A DNA stretch of 64,000 nt from Asterias rubens (taxonomy: Eukaryota; Echinodermata; Asteroidea; Forcipulatida; Asteriidae), in contig NC_047068.1 in the NCBI RefSeq assembly GCF_902459465.1, positions 10,974,001 to 11,038,000 on the forward strand. Direction: 5' to 3'. The translations under genes and the position numbers were made by a program. Below, piece by piece: positions 48,133 to 60,400 of this stretch. The first letter of the stretch is position 1, and each line of letters begins with the position of its first letter. The notes under the pieces were generated by a model that did not search any database, was not told the origin of the DNA, and saw nothing but the letters and a program-made list of their open reading frames with translations.

Positions 48133-48287
48133 AGGGTGTGTTCGTTTAGCTTTCCCGGGTCGACCCCGGTGTGTGGCGTTTTTTTCCCCCAGGACGAATG
48201 TGTGCAGATAATAACCCACGTTCGTCCTGGGAAAAAAAAAACACCACACACCAGGGTCGACCCAGGGAAGCTAAACGAACGCACCCA
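48133..48287. repeat. Foldback MITE with GTCGACC-rich ends
   Basis: GGGTGTGTTCGTTTAGCTTT on the left, GGGTCGACCCAGGGAAGCTA on the right, with an inner hairpin TTCCCCCAGGACGAATGTGT / ACGTTCGTCCTGGGAAAA. Confidence 0.75.
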
Positions 48288-48445
48288 AAATGAATGCCCC
48301 TGATGGCAGCTCTTTCTTTTGCATAGCAGTGTTTGATTTATGGTGGTTGGTTCATTGCGCAACAAAACTGCCATTATGGGCCAGACAACCTTGGGCACAA
48401 CGGACACAGAGAAAGACCTTTATGTGTGTTTATATCCAACGATTT

Positions 48446-48524
48446 TAAGCAGAGAACTAGTTGCTATGACGTAACCCTCCTCCCGGGGCCGTCGGGAGGA
48501 GGGTTACGTTATCGCAACTAAACT
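48446..48524. repeat. Hairpin GTAACCCTCCTCCCG
   Basis: AGTTGCTATGACGTAACCCT and CCTCCCG pair with CGGGAGGAGGGTTACGTTAT and CGCAACT. Confidence 0.65.
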
Positions 48525-49677
48525 AGCAGAGAACACAATGTACGAAAGGTGCACTCTAAATAAACGGTGATGCCTTTGGTCGTGAAAAGATTATTTTTAA
48601 AAGTAGTAAGTATCAACAGCTTTTAAATTCTGTACACTACAAAACCTCTCATCATCTAATTCTAAGGCCGCATTTGGAATATTGCGTTTAATTAAGGCTG
48701 GAAAACGGTAAACCCAGTAACTGGAGCAGTCTGCTCCTTTTTTCGAAATGTTAACATTCTCGCTAGTACGACCCAGAATGTCAAAATTTTGAAAATAGGA
48801 GTACAGCGCCACAGTTACTGGACGGGTCTACTACTACACTAGTACTAGTACTAGAAAAAGGTACCCTACATACATGTATGCTAAACACCGAGAGTAAAAA
48901 GCCCTAAATTGGGGATAGGCTAAACCTCTACACTCTTCTTCGAGGAAACTAAAATGTCTACAGTTACCTCACAATGCATCATAAAATTAGGTGTTTACTC
49001 ACCACTGAACTGAGGATGTCACTGGCATAGGCGGTGCCTACTTCCACTTGGGATGGCGAATTTTTACGGTGATGACAACCTTGACGCCCGACACGTGTAT
49101 TTCACCCGCCAAGTGATGTGGAGATCCCCCGTGCACCAGAACCAACCACACACTCCACACACAGAAAATGCGATGTCCCTCCTGGGTAAAGGGTCTCCAC
49201 GAAGTTCACAAAAGATAAACAAAAAACGACGGCAGAACGAAGATAATGTCAAGAGTATGAAATGAAGATAGAAAACTGTCGCAATATAAAGCTGCAAAAA
49301 CGCTGAATAGTGAAGGCAAAAGTCCCAGTCAAAACATGTGAAAAACGCGGTCAAAGGTCAGCAGAACAACACGACTGTTTCTGGTTGATGCACCATGGCG
49401 TGCCAAATGCAACAAAACACAACAGTATTTATGTACACAACGGTTTAGGCCGCTACATAAAATATACACTGCAATGCAATCCGTACCTTTTGGTTTGTGC
49501 ATAAAGCGCTTTGGGTTCGCGCGAGTACACAAGTAGTAGCAGTACAAATAAGACATAGTGTGATGCACTATAAACCAATCAAAAGGCAGAATCCTAGGGG
49601 TGTAACACAGGCCTATGTATAACACCGAAAAGAACAAACCCCACATCATAGTCACAGTGCGTGTATAATATACACAT

Positions 49678-49838
49678 TATGAATGTTTATGAGTGCAATG
49701 GGGCGAATAATATGTTCATGAGTTGAAAGATGGAATGTTCTATTCAACGAGGCGGAGCCGAGTTGAATGGAATATTCCAGCTTTCAACGAATGAAAATAT
49801 TTGCACTATTGCACGAATGAAAAACATTCATTATTTGT
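49678..49838. repeat. MITE with GAATGTTTATG-like ends
   Basis: TGAATGTTTATGAGTGCAAT against ATTGCACGAATGAAAAACAT, and TTGAAAGATGGAATGTTCTA against GGAATATTCCAGCTTTCAAC; centre CAACGAGGCGGAGCCGAGTT. Confidence 0.65.
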
Positions 49839-50130
49839 TTTATATAACATCCAAGTAGATCTTTGTCATTTTGATTGGAAGATACAACTTTCAAAACAAG
49901 CAAAGCGTAGGCCTACAAGTTTTAGTTGTGAAATTTACACCCGTTTCTCTTTGGGTCGTCCTGTTGGATTCAACAGTCACAATGTGTGTCTGTACAGCTA
50001 TTTTGAGACACACAGAAGCCGAATGCTAGTAATTTTACTAATATCCTTGCAGTAACACTGCTGCGTTACCAAAGACACGTTTTTACTCAGCTTTTTCTTT
50101 CCATTCGAAAAGTACTATTGCACGCTGCAT

Positions 50131-50364
50131 GAATTTGATTTCGAGACCTCAGATTTAGAACGTGAGGTCTCGAAATCAAGCATCTGAAAGCACACAACTT
50201 CGTGCGACAAGGGTGTTTTTTTCTTTCATTATTATCTCGCAACTTCAACGACCGATTGAGCTCAAATTTTCATAGGTTTGTTATTTTATGTATATAAATA
50301 ATGAGATACACCAAGTGAGAAGACTGGTCTTTGAAAATTACCAATAATGTCCACTGTCTTTAAG
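50131..50364. repeat. Family A MITE, left half missing
   Basis: Begins at the central GATTTCGAGACCTCAGATTT and runs to ATGTCCACTGTCTTTAAG. Confidence 0.68.
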
Positions 50365-50599
50365 TTAATTAAGTTAAAATTTATTACTTCGCAGGGGCTA
50401 GAAACTTGCTTGTTAATTGTCATATGAGAATCAATTTTTAGACAGAATCAGTACGGTCAATCGATGTATCACCCATTTGCAAAGATATCTTCGGCAGTTT
50501 CTTTAGGTTGTGAGGAGTACCAAGCACATCGAACTCTGTTTTATTTTCATAAGTCATCCAGTTTTGAACATCAGTAATGCACAGCTGCAGTTTGCCAAG

Positions 50600-51330
50600 C
50601 ACCATGGTTGTATTCTAGGATAAAAGGAACAATACAGCTGTGTATCATCAGCATATAAATGAAAGTCTATAATGTTATGATGACGTATAGTATCGCCAAG
50701 GGGAGTGTATAAATTACAAGCATCATGGGACCCAATATGGACCCCTGGGGTAGTCCATACTCCAAATCAACTGGCTCAGAGTATAGGTTATGAATAGATA
50801 CCCGACTTTGTCTACCCGAGAGATATGATTTGAACTATAGTAGTGCAGTACCTGAAACGCCTAAATCATCCCTCATTCTGTCAAGTAAAATCTTATGATC
50901 GATGGTGTCAAAGGCAGCAGACAAGTCTAATAGCACTAGAAATACAACATAACCTAGCATCCATTGCCTTAAGAACGAACCCTGAACCTTCAAAAGAGCA
51001 GTTTCGGTACTATTGTGTGTTTTATATGCGGACCAGTACTGATGCGGACTGATAGGGCCCCTCAAGGTTATTGATTGACATGGGTTGCTTCAGTTGTTTA
51101 GTTAGCAGCAGCTTTCTCAATAAGTTTTGCAATGAATCTTATATTGGAAACTGGCCGATAACTACTGAATGCATTGCGATCATCATAAGCAATGATGGTT
51201 GAAGTTAAAGATCGGGGGAAACAATTATTAAATAATCTTTCAAAGGCCAAGTTTATAGGAATAGTGTCAAGGGCACACAATTTGACTAGCAAATCCTTTG
51301 ACTATAAAAACAGCTTCAAATTGAGACATA
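50600..51330 (-). mobile_element. CR1/L2-like LINE reverse transcriptase fragment, frameshifted
   Basis: The minus strand carries reverse transcriptase motifs in order but in different frames: SSYRPVSNIRFIAKLIEKAA near 51120-51175, NSTETALLKV near 51000, LLDLSAAFDTIDHKILLDRM near 50890-50950 (first catalytic Asp), EYGLPQGSILGP near 50735-50765, and LYADDTQLYCS near 50620-50655 (catalytic YADD). These are typical of non-LTR retrotransposons of the CR1/L2/Rex type. No endonuclease is visible and the frames are broken, so this is a dead 5'-truncated copy. Confidence 0.85.
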
Positions 51331-51339
51331 AGCAATAAT

Positions 51340-52430
51340 ATTGATGGTGCAAGGAAGATTTTCCACCCGTCTCTAGAATTCCCCAATAGTTGTTTATACT
51401 TCAGCAGGTGGTCCATCCCCTCTGTCATAATTTCTTGTTAATTTATACATGATCTAAAGGTCCCCCTGACTCGTTTGCTCCCCGATCATCCAACTTATTT
51501 AGGCAATGATGTCATCAATCTTATGTTATTTCTGTATAATCATTTCTAAGTCAAGAGTTCACCCACCACCCCCAACTTCCACTCTGGGCCTCAACTACTC
51601 CTTCAACTTTCTCCATGCAAGAGACCCGCCCCTCAGACCTACGGAGGTAGGTCCAATAACTCTGTCACTTATATTGGTTTAGTCAACTAATAAAACAAGA
51701 CCAGACTATCAGTCGTTGTCACAGGTCTACACTCAGCTCCGCTCACTTCCACGCTCATCTCAAAAGATAATGGACAGACCATGCGCAGAATACTATTGTG
51801 ACCTATTGACGGTGTGGACGTAGTCTCGATTAGCGAAGACGTACATACATGTAGTTCTTGTTTCAGCCTTATAATGCGCACCATCGAATTGCTTGGAGAT
51901 TGGGCAAGTCTACTGTTCGTTTTTAATCAGATGATATACAATATCTCACCTCCAGTAATTCGTGTTGGTATCAGCTGTTGATGCTGTAATGCAATGTTCT
52001 TGAAGAAAGCGTCGTTATCAAATTGAACATTTGACAATTAGCATCAATCAGGGTCTAAACATTTCTAGACAGTGGATGTTGATATAGCGCTTGATGAAAT
52101 CCTCACTCGGTCCCGGTGGTCTTATCCAAGACAATAGGATGGGCTGATGAGCTTAAAATTCTTGCACAAGATGTAGTGATATAATGCGCACAATCACGAC
52201 CTCTACAGAATATTGGATGTTTCATTGATAATGTAAACAATATTTTTCAACCAAATTAACAAAGTTTAGTATCGAGTCCTGTTTTTCGAGCAAGGCACAA
52301 ACTTACAATATTTATTTGCAATGGGTGTACACATTACAACAAAATTTTGTATTGATAATCGAATCTTTCGTTAACAATATGGTTAGGGACCTGTCACAGG
52401 AGAACGGGACTTGAAACAAGTCACGCGTTT
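51340..52430. other. Intergenic, no gene recognised
   Basis: A stretch of short unrelated open frames. The part from about 52260 is a diverged inverse of 5440-5560, that is, downstream flank shared with collagen copy 1. Confidence 0.4.
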
Positions 52431-52442
52431 ATTGGGTCAGGA

Positions 52443-52654
52443 GCAAAGATTATAGAGCGCCGCAAGGCGCAAGATGCGGAACTGAAGCTTTATCTATTAA
52501 TGGAACGTGGAATACGCATGGGCGCCATTTCAGCAAGTGAATGTTTTGTTTCCCATTGATAGGAATGGTCATTGTCTGCACTGATCTGCACAGGTCGATT
52601 TCACATTCCAGCCCGAGTTCCGCATCTTGCGCTTTGCGGCGCTCTATAATTTTT
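52443..52654. repeat. hAT-like MITE with 8-bp target duplication
   Basis: Arms ATTATAGAGCGCCGCAAGGC with GCAAGATGCGGAAC and the inverse at the right (CGCATCTTGCGCTTTGCGGC). Flanked by GGTCAGGA at 52435-52442 and 52655-52662. The homologous flank at 5248-5255 has one TCCTGACC and no element. Confidence 0.8.
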
Positions 52655-52749
52655 GGTCAGGAGGAAGGAATGCCACAATGCGCATTGTGCATACGTCAGC
52701 ACATTTTGAGCAGAGCGAAGGTTAGACTGGGCTCTGTCGTTATCCTTGT

Positions 52750-52814
52750 GGATAAAGACAGGTACCTGCTATTCAAATGACAGTCATTTGAATAGCAGGT
52801 ACCTGTCTTTATCC
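52750..52814. repeat. 65-bp perfect palindrome at duplication boundary
   Basis: 32-bp arms (GGATAAAGACAGGTACCTGC and TATTCAAATGAC) around a single A. In the downstream unit only the inner 15 bases of the left arm remain. Confidence 0.85.
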
Positions 52815-53097
52815 GATCAGTGAAAATGAGTCAGATGTTGACAATTTCAAAATTGAGTTATATGCATGGCTGGAAAGAACACACCAGCAGCAGTAATTTG
52901 GTATATGTCTATAAGCTTAGGGGTGTATCGCGTTGCTGAGTTACTCCCGTTTGAAATTAGCCAAATATACCAGTGTTTGTGAAAACCGAATGACAAGTAA
53001 AGTGATGTTTTAAACCATACCATTTCGCGCAAAAGGATACAAAACGAAATGATCGCAAATGTATTCATAGCTTTATTGCCTATCATGTGTTCTAAAA

Positions 53098-53487
53098 GTT
53101 AAAGGCAGTGGACACTATAGGTAATTGTCAAAGACTAGCCTTCACAGTTTGTGTATCTCAACATACATATAAAATAACAATCGTGTGAAAATTTGAGCTC
53201 AATCGGTCATCGAACTTGCGAGATAATAATGACAGAAAAAACACCATTGTCACACGAAGTTGTGTGCGTTTAGATGGTTGATTTCGACACCTCAATTTCT
53301 AAATCTGAGGTCTCGAAATCAAATTAGTGGAAAATTACTGCTTTCTCAAAAACTATGGCACTTCAGAGGGAGCCGTTTCTAACAATTCTTTATACCGTCA
53401 ACCTCTCCCCATTACTTGTCACCAAGGAAGGTTTTATGCTAATAATTATTTTGGGTAATTACCAATAATATTATCCACTGCCTTTAA
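53098..53487. repeat. Family A palindromic MITE
   Basis: TTAAAGGCAGTGGACACTAT to TTATCCACTGCCTTTAA. Duplicated at 62006-62391. Confidence 0.75.
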
Positions 53488-54024
53488 CCATGCAAATATA
53501 GATCTTAAAAAGTAAAAAAACAAAACTGTCCATAACTTATGATGCATTGGGCGAAATCTGACTCATTTTCACAGAGTGGGTCACTATGTGCATGTGTTAT
53601 ACGTCAGCCCACCCACAGCGCCTATGGATGAGGCGCTTGGACAAAGCGAAGATAAAAACTTGAAGATTCAATTGGGGTATTTTTGACTGGTTGGTGGCGC
53701 TTTCCGGCGAATATTCTTGCCTGTATTTGTTTTCTTGTACAGTGGCTTGCTAGAAAAGCAAACTGGAAAACAATCTTCGTTGTATACTTGTCGCACAACG
53801 TAAAGTTGTTTAACACACGTCCTCACGAGGCCAAAGATACTTGAACAACCCATTTAGATGACTACAGAAACTACAATCGAAATTGGGTTGGTATCCTTTC
53901 CGAATTATGGCAATGCTTATGGCCGGAACGTCTAAAAGTCATAATCTGTCAGCCTAACATTTTACAAGTAATTGAAACAAACGCTGCATATTTGCAAAAA
54001 ATGATAATGACATGCAATCAGTGC

Positions 54025-54408
54025 TTAAAGCCAGTGGACACTATTGGTAATTATCAAAGACTAGCCTTCACAGTTGGTGTATCTCAACATATGCATAAAA
54101 TAACAAACCTGTGAAAATTTGAGCTCAATCGGTCATCGAACTTGCGAGATAACAATGAAAGAAAAAACACCCTTGTCACACGAAGTTCTGTGCGTTTAGA
54201 TGGTTGATTTCGAGAGCTCAAGTTCTTAATCTTGAGGTCTTGAAATCAAATTCGTGGAAAATTACTTCTTTCTCGAAAACTATGCCACTTCAGAGGGAGC
54301 TGTTTCTCACAAGGTTTTATACCATCAACCTCTTCCCATCGTCACCAAGAAAGGTTTTATGCTAATTATTATTTTGAGTAATTACCAAAAGTGTCCACTG
54401 CCTTGAAA
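54025..54408. repeat. Family A palindromic MITE
   Basis: TTAAAGCCAGTGGACACTAT to GTGTCCACTGCCTTGAAA, about 50 bp downstream of the collagen copy 2 stop. Duplicated at 62890-63272. Confidence 0.75.
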
Positions 54409-54460
54409 CAAAAAAATAGCCGATATAAACAGCATAATTCAGTGCCTTCAGTGCCGTAAT

Positions 54461-57400
54461 TCAAATGCTACAGATCACGCACTGTATTTCACGACCATCA
54501 ACATACGGAGGGCACTGGAGGGGCCCGCAATTAGCTTCCATCAAGTAAATGAGCGCCCCATTAACATTGGCCTGACTGCCTGGGATAGCCTCCGGTGCCT
54601 CATCCACACATACAGCTTGCTGCCTGGCGTGGGTATAGTGAGCTGACATGAGGTAACCCTTGTATTCCTTTGTCCAGTTGTCAGGACATTCGTTATTGGC
54701 GGGAAATAACACCTGAGTGCCTCGATTGGTGAGACGACACACCGCGCACGGCACGTCATGGTCGTGAATAACTTCGGAATTCTCGTGAGAAAATGGGTCA
54801 AATGAGTTGACTTCGTATTCCATTCCATAAAGGCGTGAGCTACCTTGGAATCCATCTTTGTATAAGGCAGGTACATCTGGATCAGTTGGGAGACATAAGA
54901 GATCCGAAGTCCCTCCCTTATGGCTATAATGTGCACCAGCACCATAACCTGCCAAGAAAATCCTCTTGATATTAGCATTTTTGCATAGTGCAGGACTCCT
55001 GTACAGTTATATGTGAATAATGTAAATGAGTGGCACTACAAGAGAACGACTCTTTGTGACGGTAGCGCTAAAGTTCGAATAAGTTCGAGTAAAACCTACC
55101 TTGATACACGAGCTCTGTGCCTGCCTGGTTTGGGCAAGTGGTTCTTCCCCACCGAATGTATGTCGGTCCTGAAGAACTACGCCCCTGCAATATCATAGAC
55201 AAACAAGTTATTTATACTTCACGAAATCTGAGATCCAACATGAAATGTTTTGGATTTAGCTGAGAACCTTATATACCTACACACAGCCAAATCGGTTAAA
55301 GAGATCTTAACCATTAGTTCCCATTTGAAATGTGGTCTTCAATAAATTAGACTCAACCATAACTTTAACGTGTGCCTGAATATGTTTCCTCAAATAGTTT
55401 GGTTTGTGACTATACACGTTGTTAAGAAAGTCAATTTTAGCAATTGTTAAGGGAAAATTGAACTTAACAGTATAACTAAGAAAACAATTATAATAAAAAT
55501 TCGACCTCTTAGTTTGGTTACTTGTAAGCCATTTGCTCAACTTTGCTATCATAATCAATATTGCTAAAGCTTAAAAGCTTTGTAATGAGTAGGATTTGAA
55601 ACTTTGCATGGTGGAAATAAGATATAGAAGAGTTTGCGGTAACACCATGTAATGACTTCTCTAAATGAGTTGGGGTGGTTCTGAAAAGAACCGTTGAGTT
55701 AATCCAACGGTTCTTTTCAGAACCACCCCAACTCATTTAGAGAAGTCATTACATGGTGTTACCGCAAACTTTTCTAAGGCTTTGTAATGGTTACACAAAA
55801 TTGGGCGTGACTGGCAAGTTCAATAATATAATAAGCATCCTCGTCCCAAGTTCAATTTTCACTTTAATTACCAATGATTTATATAAAACTGAAATTGTAT
55901 GTTAAACAAATTGGTATGGGTATTTTTCATTGTAAAGAATTTTGTGTCGATGTAATTAAAGGCAGTGGATACTATTGGTAATTACTGAAAATAATTATTA
56001 GCGTAAAACCTTTCTTGGTGACGAGTAATGGGGAGATGGTATAAAACATTGCTAGAAACGGCTGCCTCTGAAGTGCCATAGTTTTCAAGAAAGAAGTAAT
56101 TTTCCACGAATTTGATTTCGAGACCTCAGATTTAGAACTTGAGGTCTCGAAATCAACCATCTAAACGCACACATCTTCGTGTGACATAGGTGTTTTTTCT
56201 GTCATTATTATCTCGCAAGTTCGATGACCGACTGAGCTCAAATTTTCACAGGTTTGTTATTTCATGCTTATGTTGAGATACACCGACTGTGAAGGCTAGT
56301 CTTTGACAATTACCAATAGTTTCCACTGCCTTTAAACAAGAATAATTTATTACATCGATATACTTCGTCCAGTTGTTATCCCGCGAGACTTGCACAAACT
56401 GTTCTAAAATCAGAGTTGGCCGAGCCCGGGCTACTTTGGATCCCGATTACGAATATAGACCAATAAATAGAAATAACCTGCAAACATGGGTATAAAACAC
56501 GCGATGGCTATAATTGTGCTTTAACCGGTTACCTTTAAAATAAAAGAATTATTAATCAATATTCAGTTTTACCTTTCCACAGAACCACACAACGCCTTCA
56601 TTCTATGCAATCATTGAAACGAAACTACATCAACACATTTTTAACAAAATGTAAGCAAAAGGCTTCCACTATTGCAACTGTACAGTATTGTAACCGACAC
56701 AACATAAAATCAGAATATTCGGAGACTCATCTTTGTCAGATGGTACACGGTTGCTCTGATCCGCAGACACAATGGCGGCCATTGCGTTGCTTCTTTACGG
56801 TGACACGTATAATCGATTCTCTCTCAGAATTGTGAAAACTATCGGTATGTTGACCACGCGAATTAGAATTCGAGTTCACAGAGTCGACTATTGAGGTGCA
56901 CCGAGGGGAGTTCTGTGCTAGCCTAGTACGAGTACTACAACAAAATATTGTTTATAGCACTCACTCCAAAATACACCTATTTTGGTATATTTTCGGATAC
57001 CGCCTAAAACAAAAACTATACGCGTGGTTACTACAAAGAGATTGTACAAAAGTAAGATTTCTTAAAGGAACTAAACAGGTACCCTGCTGCAATTTAAAGG
57101 CAATGGACACTAGTGGTAATTACTCAAAATAATTGTTAGTATTAAACCTTGCTTGGTAACGAGTATTGGGGAGCTGTTGATAGTATAACACATTATGAGA
57201 AACGGCTCCCTCTGAAGTAACGTAGTTTTCGAGAAAGTAGTTAGTTTCCACCAACTTGATTTCGAGACTTCAGAATAAGATTTTGAGGTCTCGAAATCAA
57301 GCATGATTGCACACAACTTCATGTGACAAGGGTGTTTTTCTTTCATTATTAACTCGCAACTTCGACGACTAATTGAGCTCAAATTTTCACAGGTTTGTCA

Positions 57401-60400
57401 TTTTGTGCATATGTAGAGTTACACCAAGTGAGAAGACTGGTATTTGACAAATAATGTCCAGTGTCTTTAAACATGTTAACAAGAATTCAAGTTGTAAAAA
57501 CTACCTGTTGTCCTTGTGGCCCTGCCTCACCGCGTGGTCCTCGTTCACCATGTTGTCCTGTCTCACCACTTGGTCCTTGCTTACCGGGTTGGCCTCGCCC
57601 ACCGGGTAATCCTGGCTCACCGGGTAATCCTGGCTCACCGGGTGGTCCTGGCTCACCGGGTTGTCCCGGTCCAATGGGTTGTAATGGACTAGTGGGTTGT
57701 CCCGGGTGGCAGTCTCTTCCATCCCGTCCAACTTCTCCGTTCTTCCCGTCACGACCGTCTCTGCCATCCTTCCCATCTTTTCCGTCTCGGCAAGTTAAAA
57801 CTGGAGAGTAAATTCCAAGTGGGTCTGAAATATGAAATATTAGGGCAAGGATTCCATCATCGCGAAGAATATTCCTTTATAACTATGTCAGGACCCGCGG
57901 GCTTCTTGGACTTAACAAAAGTATTTCGTTCCCTCGATATTATTTTGCATGGACTCTTACTCCCAAACGGCGAAAAACAAGTGCTACACATGGCTGTTTA
58001 GAACAGCTCCAGAAAATACCCATTGGAGTCAAGATATTACCAACAAAGTCCTATATGGAGTCCTGCCCAAGCTCTCATCAAAACTTAGGCAGAGAAGGAT
58101 ATATTTGTGTGTAGCCACTGCCACAGGAGCAAGACGATCCAGTATCAAACAATTTCTACTGACCCCTAAGCATGGGAGGAGGAAATCTGGAGGACCTGCA
58201 CTTACCTACACTGACATTGACCGTGGGTCTGGAGTCAGTAGATTTCGATTAGGCGGCAATAGGGAACAAAAAGCCATAGCGGACCATAGTGATTCGAGGA
58301 CATCACTCGACCTAAGTAAGCAAGCGCATATATTTCGAGAAAGCAAACTTACGTTTCGAGGCAACGAAAAAATACGTCGAGGGCTAGAAATAGGACTAAA
58401 ACGTATGGTGGCCCTGAAGGGACACAGCCAGTCGTGAATATTTTTGCGACGTCGTGAATATTTTTGCGACGTCGTGAATTTATTCACGAAAAGTCGCGAA
58501 TATTTTTGCAACGTCGCGAATATTTTGGCGACGTCGCGAATATTTTGGCGACGTCGCGAATTTTTTCACGACTAGTCGCGAATATTTTGTCAGTAGCTTG
58601 AGTGTGTAATTACTGTATTCACGTTGACGGCTTAGTAAGACAAGTAAAAGCTGTCCCGTACGATGATGGTTTCGGAGGAGAATTCCGACTGATGCAAATC
58701 GAAGGTGGGTTGTTTAAACAATAGTTTTACTAGTACTTTAGTAGGAGTAGGCTATCCTATGTTAGGCAATAAACGTTGGCACTTTCACTCTTCAGAAAAA
58801 AAAAACGTTATATGTCACCCGCTCCTACGTAATGATGAATATCGAGTAAATTTAATTTTTGAGTTTATATCATAACAATCCCAACTAGCAAATCTCAACA
58901 TTTTAAATAAAATAAAAATCATGATCATACGACCTTCCTGTCCAAAATAGTATGTAATTTTCGATGACCTTGACACTATCAATTTTATGACCCGTTTTGA
59001 AAAACATAAACGCTAGAAAATTTCACTTTTAAAAGTGCGACGTCTCAAACACACAATTAAAACAACTATTTTTTACGAAATGAAAACATCAATTTTTAAC
59101 CCCGGCGTAGTCGGACCAACAATAGGTAAACTTTACAAACAACCCAATGATAAGTTTAATTATAATGTGTAGACAATTCCAGCAATAAATTTGACCATTA
59201 ATTTACCTGAATTGTTAGAGCAATTTGCGTTGTTATTTCCAACTTGAAATGCGAGTTCGTTTCGTCACGGCAGGGTGCAACGCATCACGTAATCCCCTAC
59301 CAAGTTTAACTGAAAGATTATTCCTTTAGCATTCAGAATTATTTTGGTTTGGAGTAATTCAACCTTGAAAACCCCTGAAATATTGATAAAAATCAGACAC
59401 GGTTTTTTCGAACCTAGATAACAATTCCACTGGATAAAACATGGGCCCCATACACAGAGTGGCAACAATCGTCATAGCTTGGCTCTCTACGCGTGCCGTG
59501 TAAGAATTACACACTCAAGCTACTGAAAAAAATATTCACGACTGGTCGCGAATTTATTCACGACTAGTCGCAGAATTATTCACGACTAGTCGCAGAATTA
59601 TTCACGACGTCGTGAAAATATTCGCGACTAGTCGTGAAAATATTCGCGACGTCGCCAAAATATTCGCGACTTGTCGTGAATAAATATACGACGTCGCAAA
59701 AATATTCACGACTGGCTGTGTCCCTTCAGGGCCACCATAAAAACGCCATAAATGTTACTTCACTTGCTTTTTGCACATTACAGATAAAATGTCGAGGACA
59801 GCTCCTTTAACTTTCCTCCTTCGATTCTTACCAGTTTGGCGAGTATGAAATCCCGATTGAAACGTCATATTCCCCTCAGCATGGCCGTTCTCAGTAGACA
59901 TATGTGGTTCATAATCTCTCCGTATTCGCAGTTGGGCTTTCTTCGAAGTCTGACCATTCACTTCGGGAGTAGGAGTACCTTGTTGCACATTGGCTTCGTT
60001 TGTGGTGACATGTTTGTCCAAGATAAACAATCGATCTTCATGGAAAAGTAACTGGTCCTAAATTCGTATTAAACCAACATTTCACAGATCAACACACATA
60101 AATATACACATGGCTTATTGTAAACATGTTTGTTGTTTGATTAGGTAGTTTGAAACCCATATTATCTGAGAGGCAGCCCCGAGTGGGAACAAGTCAAAGT
60201 CTCGTGAGATTTGGATTGAATCTATTAATTGGCCTGCGGTGGTCCAAGCTTATCCTCATCAACCAGCCTGATTTTGTGGCGTGAAGAGGCCCACTGGTTG
60301 CAAGCACTGGACTCAACCTGTGATGTTCTTATTCGCATGTGTGTGGGTTCGAGTCCCGGTCGTGAGACGTGTGTCCTTGAGCAAGATACACCATTGTTTG

